Assembly (NCBI GenBank): GCA_963555705.1
Contig: OY743170.1
Location: 11,571,096-11,635,095, forward strand
Origin: Ligustrum vulgare
Lineage: Eukaryota > Streptophyta > Magnoliopsida > Lamiales > Oleaceae
Length of the DNA stretch: 64,000 nucleotides
Direction: 5' to 3'
Shown here piece after piece: positions 10,679 to 22,286 of this stretch. Every line of letters starts with the position of its first letter. The stretch's first letter is position 1. Under the pieces are notes generated by a model. The model was not told the origin of the DNA, searched no databases, and saw only the letters and a program-made list of their open reading frames with translations. Made by a program: the position numbers and the translations under genes.

Positions 10679-11085
10679 AGGTATTTGTGTGTGTGTTATT
10701 CATTGCGGATATTGATCGGCCCAAAGGAAGGTCAATATTTGGCTCGAATTTCACATGTACCTGTGGTGATAAACACGTGACAATTATTTGGTTTAACGTG
10801 TGACCAATAAATCGGTCCAAAGAAAGGTTTATTGGTTAAAATGTCTTATTGCCAGTGTTTGATCACTACACTAAGGGAAAATTAGGTGTTTGTGTGTTAT
10901 TTCATGCGGATATTGATCGGCCCAAAGGAAGGTCAATATTTGGCTCGAATTTCACATGAACTTGTGGCGATAAATACGTGACGGTTATTTGGTTTTACGC
11001 GTGATCAATAAATCGGTTCAAAGAAATGTTTATTGATTGACATGTCTTACTGTTAGTGTTTGATTACTACACCAAGAGTACCACT
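10679..11085 (+). repeat. Two-unit duplication carrying four hairpins
   Basis: Units of about 203 bp (10679-10882 and 10883-11085) are near 88-90 percent identical by eye. Each holds two stem-loops: one with stem ATATTGATC / GGTCAATAT (10707-10733, 10910-10938) and one with stem CAATAAA / TTTATTG (10805-10834, 11007-11036). The loops share the motif CGGYCCAAAGRAA. The block lies between the 31 bp array and gag, where packaging or dimerisation signals usually sit. Confidence 0.8.
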
Positions 11086-11333
11086 TACAAGTCAATATTT
11101 CTGTCTAAAGACTAAATATTGATGTTGTGCTAGGTATCTTGTGATGGGCCCTACCATTATTTGAAAATATGATTTGCATAATAAGGTACTTATGTGAGCT
11201 ATATTTTGTTTAAGTGTTCTCTATTCGATTTCAAATTCTGCTAGTAGTATATCTACAAGCTCAAATTTAATCCCTGTATTTATGGAACAAATTTCAAGGA
11301 TCAAAACAAGAACATTAACTTTTCGTTGGCTGC

Positions 11334-11980
11334 ATGAATCTAGACCGTGTACTAAGGATTGAGCAACATGCTCCTCTTACGGATGAAAGTTCATCTAATC
11401 AAATGAGGAACTTTGAGAAGTGGGATTGCTTAAATTACATGAGTCTCATGATCATTAAGTGCGGCATTCCGGAAGCCTTTAGTGGCATAGTATCTGAGGA
11501 GGTAAATGATGCCAATGAATTCCTTGCCGAAATTAAGAAACGTTTTGTGAAAAACGATAAGGCTGAAACAAGTACGCTTATGCAAAGCTTGATTTCAATA
11601 AAGTATAAAGGCAATGGGAAAATAAGGGAGTACATCATGTAGATGTCTCACCCTGCTTCAAAACTTAAGGAACTAAAACTCGACTTGTCTAATGACTTGC
11701 TCGTACATTTGGTATTGATATCGCTTCCTGCACAATATAGTTAATTTAAGGTTAGTTATAACTGTCAAAGTAGAAATGGACTCTCAATAAGCTCATTTCA
11801 TAGTGTGCAAGCTTCTTGCACAATTTAGTCAATTTAAGGTCAGTTATAACTGTTAAAGAGAGAAATGAACTCTAAATGAGCTCATTCTATTTTGTGTGCA
11901 AGAGGAAGAAAAGTTGAAGCAGGACAGAACTGAAAGTGTTCACTTGGAAAACACCTCTAAAGATAAGGGCAAGAAAACAA
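11334..11980 (+). pseudogene. Copia gag remnant
   Basis: A 102-residue open frame from the ATG at 11334 contains the Copia gag helices (W-D-x-L-N-Y-M-S-L-M-I-I-K and the F-x-x-x-x-K-A-E-T-S-T-L-M pattern). An in-frame TAG at 11640 interrupts it, after which the same frame continues with a typical gag segment (S-L-P-A-Q-Y near 11730). A local duplication at 11724-11903 then disrupts it. Without the stop the protein would form the particle shell. Confidence 0.75.
11724..11903 (+). repeat. Tandem duplication of about 88 bp in gag
   Basis: 11724-11811 and 11812-11903 share the blocks cttcytgcacaa, gttataactgt and gtgtgcaag in the same order. The duplication is not a multiple of three in effect and destroys the gag frame. 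Confidence 0.75.
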
Positions 11981-12239
11981 ATAAAGAAAATAAAGTTGTT
12001 AAGGGGCTATTAATTTTATAATCCCACACTTAAGTCAATTTTGGGAACGGGAACTGCAACATTTTTTGAGGAAAGTTGAGTTTGGGGAGAGAAATAAGGT
12101 TAGAGATATTGTCTTTAAGGAAGAAGTTGAGGAATGATCGGTTTCGATTCCTACTATTGCTTTTGACAATGTGCAAGTTTTTATGCATGTCATTGATCAA
12201 GAAGTATATCCAGAACCTCAATTAGACAATGTTGAAGAA

Positions 12240-13960
12240 CCTCCCATCCAAAATAAGGTAAATTTCAGAAGTACAAACTCAACAACCTCAATAACTAAAG
12301 TCATTAAGGAGATCCATGAGAGAAAGGGAAAAAATGCTATTCCGGATAATTTAAATAGTATTTTTCCAAGAACAAAAGGAAATAATGAAATGGTGGAAGA
12401 TGGTCCAATCAATTCCATCAGGCCATGCAGGGTTCTAACTCTCAAAAGTGGATTGATGCCATAAATAAGGAGTATAAGCATATGCAAGATAATAAAGTTT
12501 GGGATCTTGTCCCATTACCAGAAGGTACGAAGCCCATTGGTCTTAAATGGATTTTTAAACCAAGAGGGATTCGAAAGGTAATGTGGAAAGATATAAGGTT
12601 CGTCTTGTATCTAAGGGCTTTACACAGAATGATGGCATTAATTATAAAGAGATTTTCTCTTCGGTTTCAATGAAAGACTCTTTCAGGAAAGTCAGGTCGT
12701 TGCACATTTTGACCTCGAGTTACATCAAATGGATGTTAAGACGACGTTTCTCAATGGAGACATTGATGAGACGGTTTGCAAATTAAAGAAATCCATTTAT
12801 GTGCTCAAGCCAGCTTCTCGTTAAGGGTAATAAAAATTTCATCAAGTAATTATCTCATTTGGTCTTGAGATTAATGATGTTGATGGTTGTGTGTATTACA
12901 AGTTCAGTGGGAGTAAGTATATTGTCCTGCTTTTATATGTTGATTATTGCTTGCCACTAATGATATAGGTATGTCACATAAAATTATGAGATTTTTTGTC
13001 AAGGAATTTTGAGATTAAAAATCTTGGTGACGTCTCTTTTGTATTAGGAATTTAGATACATCGGGATTGTTCTCGGGGTATTCTTGAATTGTCACAAAAG
13101 GGCTATATCGATAAAGTACTTAAGAAATTTGGCATGCAAGACAGTAAATCAGGGGACAGCCCTATCGCTAAGGGAGACAATTTAGTCTCAACTAATGCCC
13201 GAAAAGTTATCTTAAAGAAATGCAGAGGATCCCATATAGTTAAGCTATAGAAAATCTGATGTATGCTCAAATTTGTATGCGTTCGGATATTGCATACATT
13301 ATTGGGATACTAATGAGATATTTAAGTAACCCTGGGATGGATCATTTGGAAAGCAGCCAAACATGGGTTATAAGGTATTTAAAGAGAACAAAAGATTACA
13401 TGCTCACATACAGAAAATCGGATCAGTTGGAGATCATATGGTATTATGATTCCGATTTTACTAGATGCCAAGAAAGTAAAAGATCCACATCAGGCTACAT
13501 TTATTGCTAGTTAGAGGAGCTATTTCCGGAAGGAGTGCTTAACAAACACTTTAGCTTCTTTCACTTGGCAGCACAGTTTGTAGCATTTTTGGGGCATCAA
13601 ATTATGGAATATAGCTGCGACATTTTGTCACTGGACTGCGTATTCTGTACAGTATAGAAAGACCACTAAAGTTATAGTGTGAATATAACTCAGCAGATTT
13701 ATATTCCAGTAACAACAGGAACTCAACTAAGTCAAAATACATTGACATAAGTTCCTGGTTGTGAATGATACAGTTCAGAGTGGACATGTATCAATAAGAG
13801 CACATTGGGACAAACTCCATAATTGCGGATCCGCTTGATAAAGTATTACAACCCAAGGTCTTTCATGAGCACAATACTCATATGGGTGTTGTATTTCTTA
13901 AGGATATTTGGTTTCAGTGGGACTTTGTATTTTGGGTGCATTAGACACATTTATTGTCCT
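12240..13960 (+). pseudogene. Copia reverse transcriptase-RNase H remnant
   Basis: The 12425-12570 frame holds the RT entry (W-x-x-A-I-N-K-E-Y, then K-P-I-G-L-K-W-I-F-K), 12583-12790 the K-V-R-L-V-S-K-G-F-T-Q and M-D-V-K-T-T-F-L-N-G blocks (V-K-T-A-F in active elements), 13020-13150 the region after the YVDD box, and 13259-13510 the link into RNase H (S-T-S-G-Y near 13485). The catalytic box at about 12940 reads Y-V-D-Y instead of Y-V-D-D. Six or more frameshifts and stops make it non-functional. Confidence 0.85.
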
Positions 13961-14321
13961 TTTGGATACAGTTTAAAGTTAAAGTTATTTACAGCTGTAA
14001 GGTTTCAGGTTTATTATCTCTGAACTTGTTTGAGGATGATCTCACTAAGGGTGGACTAGTTGGAAATAGGCATGTTGAAGATCACATTACATGTAATTTC
14101 CATGCTTCACATCCATACTTGATCCATGTCATTCAGTTATGTCGATATACGTGACCATTGATAGGTTTAGTTACGATTAATGTAGCGAAAGCCGCTTTGA
14201 TCCTATGTTGATATAATTGATGGACCGGATTGTTTGGGGATGCATTCAGTAATGATAGCAAAATTCTGAGTACTCATAAGGTTATGATTGATACACAATT
14301 GTGAGGTTACACATATAGCCC

Positions 14322-14332
14322 AAGTGGGAGAT
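14322..14332 (+). other. Polypurine tract of nested Copia
   Basis: AAGTGGGAGAT lies immediately before the 3' LTR, the expected plus-strand primer position. Confidence 0.7.
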
Positions 14333-14771
14333 TGTAAGGATTTTAATCAATCGTGTAGGCTTATATGTGAATTATTGTGTATTGAATAAAAGGCTATCAA
14401 ATTTGGTTAAGCACATTTAAAGTGATCTAATAAGGATTTTATATATACCGGGCTTTAATGCATCTAATTAATGTATGGGCTTTTATGTGTAGATACCAGG
14501 CCATTACCTAATTCATGATGGGCCGGATTAGGTTAACTGGCAATTCAGTATATAAAGTCGGTTATGGTCCCTGAATCAGACGTACTGTTCATTCTTTTTG
14601 ACATCCCATCATCAGAGAGAAAATAAGGACTATGTATTGATTTTGAAGATCCAAACACCGCGATCGTTCATCGTGAATCACGTTTGATTAAGGTTTGCTT
14701 CCGCTTCAGTTATTTAATTCTTGATAATTTAGCATGATTGATCTTGGGCTATATAAAGATTTAATCTAACA
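14333..14771 (+). repeat. 3' LTR of nested Copia
   Basis: 439 bp partner of 8498-8938, with TATA box at 14549-14557 and terminus CTAACA followed by the TSD AATTC. Confidence 0.95.
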
Positions 14772-15789
14772 AATTCATCAAGTGGCCGAATCAAAAACTT
14801 GCTGTAAGTAACAAATTCTGGCCAGAGGTAATACATTCCAAAATTGGCAAGAAAGAAAAAGTTGAAATTAAAACTTTCCACTTAGGGAAAGTGCAAAAAC
14901 TTGGCCGGTGAAGGCATTGACCGGAACTAGAAGAAATTGGGAAATTAAAACTTTCCTAAAAGGGAATGAATTAGTGGTTAGTCGGGAAATGAAATTGAAT
15001 GATTCAAAAGGGGAAAGGACTACTGGGTTGAACTTGAAATTACAAGGAAGTACCGACCAAGATTCTGATTGAAAAAGGAAAGTCCTGACCGAAAAAAAAA
15101 GTCTCGACTGGGAGGAGAACAAAAAGGATCCGGAAAAGGTAAAGAGCAATCTGACCAGAGAAGAAAATTTTTGGCAAGAAGTGGGTAGAATCGTTTGATC
15201 GAAAATTCTCAGAGCAGTGAAGTCGGTGAGCACATTTCGATGGTGCTAGGCAGCTGTGCAGGTAACGAGACCGACCGGAGAGAGTGGGCGCGGATTGTGG
15301 TTGTAGATCTGGCTGTGAAGTGAAGAAGAACAGGCGAATTTGGCCGTGGAGTGAAAACCGGACATTAAAACTCAAATTCCGGGCAGTAGGAATCTCCGAT
15401 TAGAAAATGGCCACCACAGCTGGGTTCGCGTGGCTGAGGAGATGCTTCAACTGAATCTTGGGATTTTCCAGCAGCGTTCCGGTGGCAGAGTAGTGGATGT
15501 TCGGTGAGCACAATTTTGGACAGTTTGATGAGCAGGTTCTGCTGAGTTCATTTCCGAAATTAGTTTTGCAAGATTCCAAACGTATAAATACGAACACGCA
15601 TTGTTTGCTTGGTGATATCCCTAAACTTTAACCATTTTTCTTGCTTTACCTTGCTGGGAGCAATTTGTGTAGGTTAAATATTTTTTTGAAAAAATAGTCA
15701 CATTGTCGGTAGTAACCTGTTTTGATGAGCTGTGTTCGATATTGATATGTTATCGTTTCTTCTTGGACCTGTTAATTGTTTGATTAGAT

Positions 15790-15985
15790 TAGATAGAGTA
15801 ACGAGATTGGTGTTTCTAGTTGGTACGATCAATGGTGGTTGATACAAGTTTCCATTTAAATAGGTCACTAAATGGAGTGACGAGGTTCGTGTTTCTAATT
15901 GGTACATTATTTCTATTGATCGGATCAGTGGTTATTAATAACTAGACTAGATGCAAGTTTCCATTTAAATAAGTTATTAAGCCAT
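15790..15985 (+). repeat. Local tandem duplication in the LARD interior
   Basis: The words gagtgacgagrttsgtgtttctar, ttggtac and caagtttccatttaaata occur twice in order (15795-15863 and 15873-15972), giving units of about 105 bp. Confidence 0.65.
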
Positions 15986-18399
15986 TGGAATGGGTCTAAT
16001 GCTTAATCAAACATGAAATAAGCGTCTCTCTCCAAGTTTGGGTATCCAATGATATTAATCTGGACTTGAAATAATAGTGAGATTATGGTAAATCTTGACT
16101 TGAAATAGTAGTGAGATTTGGGAGAGAGTTCTTGACTTATTTGTTGTTGTTGTTTTAATCACTTTATAAGATTGTTATAAAAAGAAGCATTAACATATAG
16201 ATAGAGAGATAAGGAGTATGTGGTATCTTGTTCTAATTTGGACTTGAATGAGGATTATGTGTTATTAAATCCTGTTGACTCCTATGATATAAATTTAATT
16301 GTGAAATTTCATATGCATAAATGACTACTTGATTTATCTCATATTTTCATGTTGCATCCCATAGTGATTTGTTTAACAATTTGCATGAACATGACTTTGA
16401 TCTGTTTGTTGTATAATGATATTGCATGCAAAGTTGTTGGGATGTGTGATATTTCTGTTAAATTTGATGGGGGCTATGTGCTCATTTTTTAGTGGAGTTA
16501 GATATATTCATGAGATGAATATGAATATGATAAATGGGTCAATTAGAAGAGATGTGGCTGACTGGTAAAATTGAGCATGGGCTCATGAAAATTATTAAGG
16601 GTATTCTTGTAACGTGTAAGGGAGTTACAAGATATGGTGTATATGTTACCACTTTTTATGTGATTAAAGGTGTTGATTCCTCTATTTCGTTTACCAACAC
16701 AAATGAGTTGTATGAGTTGCATACTACAAGTGCACGAATGAATGATAAGAAGCTTCTTGGTGATGTATGTGATATTGTAGGAGACCATGAGTCTTATGTA
16801 CCTTATGTGATAAATGCGGGTTATATGTAGACTGTATGTCTTATATGCATTTATGTGGTCATTATGTGTGTTGTAAGTTTCATAAAAGCGTGCTTGGAAA
16901 TGACTATATGTCGGATTTTCTTTTATGTGATCATCGTATGCTTGGTAAGCAACGTCGTGTTTCTTTTTTCTTCAGGTTTGTGATACTACTCATGATAGAT
17001 TGTATGATAAATGTGTTGATCATTTTATACTGTAGACTTTTGGCTGTGCTTATATTTTCACCATTTGAGAATGGGGGGAAATGCTGAACCTATTGCTAGA
17101 TATGTGTTTTCAGGATGTCCTCCGGAAGATTGATGATTAGAAGTTATCGTGTAGAAGCCAAAAGAGTGGTTAGATCATTTGGTAGTGTGATCACGGTTAA
17201 TGTGTTGTGTGATCACGGTTAATGAAGCTGATGTGTCATGTTCAGAACATGGGGTTTTTAGTGCAATTGAGAGAAAAACAGCAAGGTAGTGCTAGTTATC
17301 AGTTGCAGGTGGAGTTAAATATAGTGATAGTACTATCCCTAGGCTTAGGGTACTTAGAGTGAGGTGAATACTCCAATATTCATCGCCCCGAAGATTAAAA
17401 GAGAGTGGTGATAGAATGATATGGATACACCCGTTATAACCTATTCTTGGGTTGACTAGTTGTTGACTAGATTGATAGAGTGATGAGACTCTATGAGAAT
17501 GAACAATCGATAGGGTGAATGTAGCAATTGATAGATATGTGTTCTCTTGTTTTTGAATCAAAAGGAGATACCACTAGGAATGACCTTTGTTAGATTACTA
17601 GACTAGATAAAGGGGTACACACATAGATTGAGGTGAAGGTTATATGAAAACTTTTGTTGGTTGTTTAGTTAGTCGACAATTTAAACAACCTGATGTGGAA
17701 TTACATTTTTTATAAAAAAATTTTATGTTTTAACCTCTTGGTTTTTGATGATAATAAAAACCTGTGCATGTGTGTTTTTTATCTTGAAAGTTTCTGATAT
17801 GACTTAAATGTTACCTGGTTGTGGTATATGTGATTTGATTCGTTTGTTCGTAAATTGATGATATTGCTCTTGATTGGTTCATTGTTGACACTTGTAAATG
17901 GAAAGTATTAAAATGTGTATATTTGATCCGAGGGGATATTGTGATGAGGCTTATGTGTATGTGCTATACATAATGTGATAGTGTGAGGATTTATATATGT
18001 ATGTTATGTTGGGGATATCGGTAATTGGATGATGATTTTCCTCCTATGTGTTTCACCTTGTGTGATGGTTATGTGAGTTGCAAATCACATGTTTTTTGCA
18101 CATAGTTCTATTATCCATGATTGAGTCTAAGTACATCGACATCATATGATTCATTAAATGATCTTTGATATTTAATGGTCTTCTTTAAACATTGTGATTT
18201 TATTGGTGATATGATTATATACTTTGGCTGTTAGCATGATATACATTTTATGGAAAAATCCAGTTTTTCACGGCTACACTATACATAGAGATTATATGTT
18301 GCATTTTAGTTGAGGTGTCACATGGTGTTGTAAAGCCCGAATAAATGTTTTTGAATAATTAAAGAGTTCATTTTAGACACGACGTGCACATTTTTTTTG

Positions 18400-18640
18400 G
18401 GTCATATTTCCCTCTCTTTTGTAGCGATTCTTATAGCCATTTATAATCACTTGTAGTATAATCTGGGTCATACTGTAGGCTAGATTGGTAGTACTACTGT
18501 ATAGTGTTTGACGCGGTGTTAGTTATTGTTGAGAAGGGTTGGGTTCTGGTTCCTTCAGAAGGAACAATGGGTGCGCAAGTTTGAAGTTTGTGGTTTGATT
18601 GTTGTACTCTTGAACTTTGGTAAAAACAGGTGAAGTCCAA
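18400..18640 (+). repeat. Diverged LTR-like block inside the LARD
   Basis: It aligns in order with 7950-8165 of the element's own LTR: ctctcttt, then gtcat-tgtaggcta-attgg, then a 'gtagtatttg-cg-ggtg' block, then the hairpin (GGTTCCTTCAGAAGGAACAA compared with AATTCCTTGAGAAGGAATT) and GGTGCGC. Identity is much lower than between the two true LTRs. Confidence 0.6.
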
Positions 18641-18788
18641 TTTTATTGGATTCTATGTTGAGTTGTGACTAATTTCATTTACTTTCATTTGCAGGTATCG
18701 GGCGATGATGGTGATGATTGAGCCCACCCACTTGGCCTATAGCAACCATGAGAGTTAGATATTGGAATTTGGAGATCAAGATGAAGTT

Positions 18789-19397
18789 TATTGATATGTG
18801 TCCCCAAATTGGAACCTTTCATACTTGGAGGGCCTAATTGGCAACCAGCTTAAAGTTGGAGGACTTAAAGGTGCAATTATTGTTATTATGCTTTTATTGT
18901 GGACCATTGATCAAGATCATGTGGTTGGGATTAAGTTGGCAATTAATAAATCCCTTACTTTGGTTCATTTGGCATAATGGAATGGATTAGCCCTCTCCCT
19001 CTCCTCTCTTGTAAAATCCACCCGATTTTTCTCTCTTTGAGTTCTTACACCATGTAGTAAAATAATTTATAACATAATTGAGTCATTGTATAGGCTAATT
19101 GGAAGTGCTATTGTGTAGTATTTGGTGTGGTGATATTGTAGAGAATTGAGGTGTGATTTGGTAATTCATTGAGAAGGAATTGACGCACGGTTTGTGTGCG
19201 GGAATCTTGTAATATCGAAACTCTCATTGAATGGTTTGGCTAGTGAACGGGCTCGGTCCGGAGCCCCCCAGATGTAGGTGCAATTTGGCACCGAACTGGG
19301 TCACCAAGATTGTGTTCTTTGTTCTTGTTGTGTTTCTTGATTGATTTCTTTATGTTATCCGCGATAATCACAAAATTGGGACGCAAAATTCCGAACA
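18789..19397 (+). repeat. 3' LTR of the LARD-like element
   Basis: 609 bp partner of 7719-8329 with scattered substitutions. It is preceded by a purine-rich stretch (about 18769-18786, ending AAGATGAAG) that may act as polypurine tract, and followed by the TSD CTTAC. Confidence 0.9.
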
Positions 19398-19779
19398 CTT
19401 ACCTAGTTACCTATGTATAAATCAATTAGTACACGTGTGTTTGATAAAATATGGAAAGGAAAGAGAAGATATCTATTTCTATATCTATCTATCTATATCT
19501 ATATTATATCTATAAAAACAACAGTGATTCTAACAATTTTGATCAGATTCCTAATTTTGAAATAGAAAAATCTGCAGTTTTAAAAGATTAATCTTGATGG
19601 TTTTCTTTTTTCCCATTTCCCATCTACCAGACGGTTTACTATAGTGGGTGGTTAGGTTCCAACCCCTAAAATTCCCAAACCCAATGAGTAATGCTATTTA
19701 CATCAAGTAGAGATTGATCTCTACTCAGCTGGCACCTTCCCATTGTAAAATGATGAGGTTATCAAGGTTGAGATAATTA

Positions 19780-20430
19780 GAGTATCTCTAATGGGACATT
19801 GTCCAAGTTTAAAAAGTGTATCACATCATTGAAATAGACAATGCCTACTTATTCTTTCCTCCAATGTACCCATGTCATGTTGAGTTGAAAAAAAAAAGTT
19901 ATACATTGTCCAACTCCATGTCTAATTCTAGAAGGCATGTTAGACATGCTGACTGTACAAAGCTTCAAGAAATTCAAGCGAATTTTGACTGTTATTTTGG
20001 GTATTCCATCGCCATGACTGCCATTAATGCTTACTGCCTTCTGGCCAAGAAAAGGGTTTATGTCATTCAACCTATCGACCTCAACGTTAAACATACTCCT
20101 TCATTTGATGCTGAAAAACAAGAAAACCAAGAAAAATAATTACATGAAACAAAGGAAATATGTGTTATAGGAGGATTTGATGGTGTAGTAAAAAAAAATA
20201 GAGATTAAAAAAAGAAGAAGAAGACCTGAGATGTCAAGGAAAATGATTGGGTTTTATTTTAAACAATATAAATGTCACGTAGGCATAATAATTGGATTGT
20301 AGACATTATGTATTGGAGATCAATTTTTTGCCTCAATGTCTATTTATTAGACACTCAAAAGACATCCAATTAATTTATGTCAAATGACACCTATTTTTTA
20401 GCTTAGACATATCTCATTGGAGAGATGCTC
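19780..20430. mobile_element. Harbinger-like MITE, TSD TTA
   Basis: Termini GAGTATCTCTAATGGGAC and, inverted, GAGCATCTCTCCAATGAGA are flanked by TTA at 19777-19779 and 20431-20433. The 3 bp TSD and the GAGCATCTC-type ends fit PIF/Harbinger-derived MITEs. At 651 bp it is long for a MITE. A 107-residue open frame (19816-20139) lies inside but has no transposase motif. Confidence 0.7.
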
Positions 20431-20433
20431 TTA

Positions 20434-21429
20434 GCATTATTCAAACGGAATTCAGAATCCTGCTCTCTGTAATCTCACCATTTTCTCTAGAATCAGCACT
20501 TTTCGCCCACCATTTCTCAGTATGCCCTAACTGAGCACGTCGATTCCCTCTTCTCTGGTCGGCCCCAAAACATTATGAACTTTTGCCGCATTTCGTGTTG
20601 ATTTTGGACTGTTGGAAACTGGAATGGGAGACGAAGCTGAATTGAGAATCTTGAAGATTTAGGAAATCTGTGCATTAGTAAAACTTTTCTCTTAGATTTG
20701 CAAAATCTACATTTCTATGACTTTTTCCCTTTTTTATTTTCAGAATTCATGAGATTTTGGTTCTTTATCAATGTCATTGACTCGCTGAGGTATTGAATTG
20801 TGAATCGGTGGAATAAGCCCCCTGCTGTAGAATAACATCTTGAATAATTTCAGTCTGATTGTGAAGAAGAGGAAAAAACAAAAGAGCCATCTGCACTTGG
20901 CATTGAGATGTTACAAAGGATTTGAAATGGATCTAAGTTTTCTTTCTTTAAGTAGAGGAGGCAGTGTTGCTTTGATCTGCTTCTTATGAACATTGTAACA
21001 TTGTTGGTTCCTTGAGGATTTGATGGCTGATTCATAAAGCACTGGAGAATCTGATCCATTTGTAGTTACTTTAAAAATGGTATTATTTTTTTCTGATATT
21101 TAATCTTCGTCTTTGATCTCTTGAAATTAGTTGATCTGTGATTAATTTAATAAATGTTTCTATTTCATTGTTTTAAATGTTGATGGATTTCTTTATTTTT
21201 TTATACTCAGATCAAGCCCTTGCATCAATGAGGTTTTTGACCCTGTGCATTCCATTTCCTCTCCACAGATTCTAAATCAAATGATTTTGTTCATCAGTTT
21301 ATTGAATTTGATTCTTAGGTGGATTGTTAATTCATTAATTGAATTTTGGAATTGTAAACATTGTTATTGAATGAGTTCTGTGATAGGTAACTATGATGTT
21401 AAGGTCAGTCAAGTGGAGATAAGTTCTTA
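20434..21429. other. Helitron interior without recognised genes
   Basis: Mixed sequence between the two MITEs. A stretch around 20450-20640 is less AT-rich than the rest and could be captured exon or UTR sequence, but I could not match it. A 69-residue minus frame at 20850-21059 has no recognisable family features. Confidence 0.35.
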
Positions 21430-21437
21430 CCAATTTC

Positions 21438-21910
21438 TAGGAATGGCAACGGGGCGGGAATGCCTTTCCCCGTCCCCGCCCCGTTGAAGATTTACTATCC
21501 CTATCCCCGTCTCGTCCCCATTTAATCGAGGACGGGGCGGGGTGCGATGGGTCGGGTTGGGAATGTGCAAATCCCCATTTTTATTAATTTTTATTTTTTT
21601 AAGCTCTAAAATAATTTTGTATAGACAATGTAAGGAAATATACAGGAACAATCCTAACATTTTCTAAATCTAATAATTTTACACATCCTTTGAACAGTAA
21701 TCAAACACACACACACACACACATATCTTTGTTTGTATCTTTAAATTTTAATGTAAATTGTTAATTGGGGATGAGGATAAAATGACAATCCCCCTCCCCG
21801 GTTCGAGGATACTTCTTCATCCCCATCCCCGTCTTTGCTGGGGATTCCCCGCCCCGTTCGGGGAGGATCTCCATCGGGTTCGGATATTTCCCGCCCCGTT
21901 GTCATGCCTA
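21438..21910. mobile_element. hAT-like MITE with GC-rich termini
   Basis: Terminal inverted repeats of 23 bp (TAGGAATGGCAACGGGGCGGG and, inverted, TAGGCATGACAACGGGG) differ at two positions; TSDs CCAATTTC (21430-21437) and CCTATTTC (21911-21918) match at 7 of 8. The subterminal DNA is packed with GGGGACGGGG-like words on both sides and the centre is AT-rich with a (CA)n run near 21706-21721. Eight-base TSD indicates hAT. No transposase. Confidence 0.85.
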
Positions 21911-22286
21911 CCTATTTCTATAGGCCAAGGGACTACCTTTAGCACTGCTGTATCTTATGATAATTGCATGATTTCATGTCTGGTAGTGAAACTTGATTTG
22001 GTTATTTCCCTCCTCATTTTTTTTCTTCATAATCATTTTTCTCAGTCACGGGTAATATGAAACTAAATCTTTTTTTTTTTACCAGTTAGATTGATCTATT
22101 ATTTGTGATTCTAAAATTTGCTTTGGTATATTTGTAATCTGTTCAGTTGCTGATTGAATATCACTTCTTTTTTTAACTTTGAAGTTACAATCTTCTGTTG
22201 TCCTGCTCTATGTTGATTCTTCATTATATTCTGTGACTGAATTTTTTGTTTAGTAATGTTATTATTTTTCCCAAATTATATTCCAG

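Larger units (their letters stand above)
8498..14771 (+). mobile_element. Complete but decayed Copia retrotransposon, nested
   Basis: LTRs at 8498-8938 and 14333-14771 (TGTAAGG...CTAACA), TSD AATTC at 8493-8497 and 14772-14776, primer site at 8941-8953 and a purine tract at 14322-14332. The 2.4 kb leader is unusual, with a repeat array and duplicated hairpins. Coding sequence comprises gag and the RT-RNase H end; zinc knuckle, protease and integrase are essentially missing, probably by internal deletion around 12000-12240. The LTRs differ at only a dozen or so positions by eye, so insertion is fairly recent relative to the coding decay. Confidence 0.92.
14777..18788 (+). other. Non-coding interior of the LARD-like element
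   Basis: About 4 kb without any recognisable domain. The first 850 bases are purine-rich with repeated words such as GACCGA and GAAATTAAAACTTTCC. Open frames of 66-121 residues (for example 14868-15233 minus and 16534-16830 plus) carry no motif I know. The stretch includes a local duplication at 15790-15985, a doubled 'gtgatcacggttaatg' at 17190-17224, and an LTR-like block at 18400-18640. Confidence 0.6.
7719..19397 (+). mobile_element. Large non-coding LTR retrotransposon (LARD-like) split by a Copia
   Basis: Two LTRs (7719-8329 and 18789-19397) share nearly full identity and the element is flanked by CTTAC on both sides (7714-7718 and 19398-19402). A TGGTATCAGAGCC primer site follows the 5' LTR. 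Removing the nested Copia plus one TSD leaves about 5.4 kb. The internal DNA (8345-8497 and 14772-18788) has no gag, protease, RT or integrase motif in any frame, which fits a large retrotransposon derivative mobilised in trans. The first LTR bases read TATTG rather than TG, probably mutated. Confidence 0.85.

Noticed and set aside
16534..16830. 98-residue frame in the LARD interior as a real gene
   Set aside because: Overlapped by an opposite-strand frame of similar length, no motif recognised, and the surroundings are non-coding.
19816..20139. 107-residue frame inside the Harbinger-like MITE as transposase
   Set aside because: Lacks DDE or Myb-like features and is overlapped by an 81-residue minus frame.
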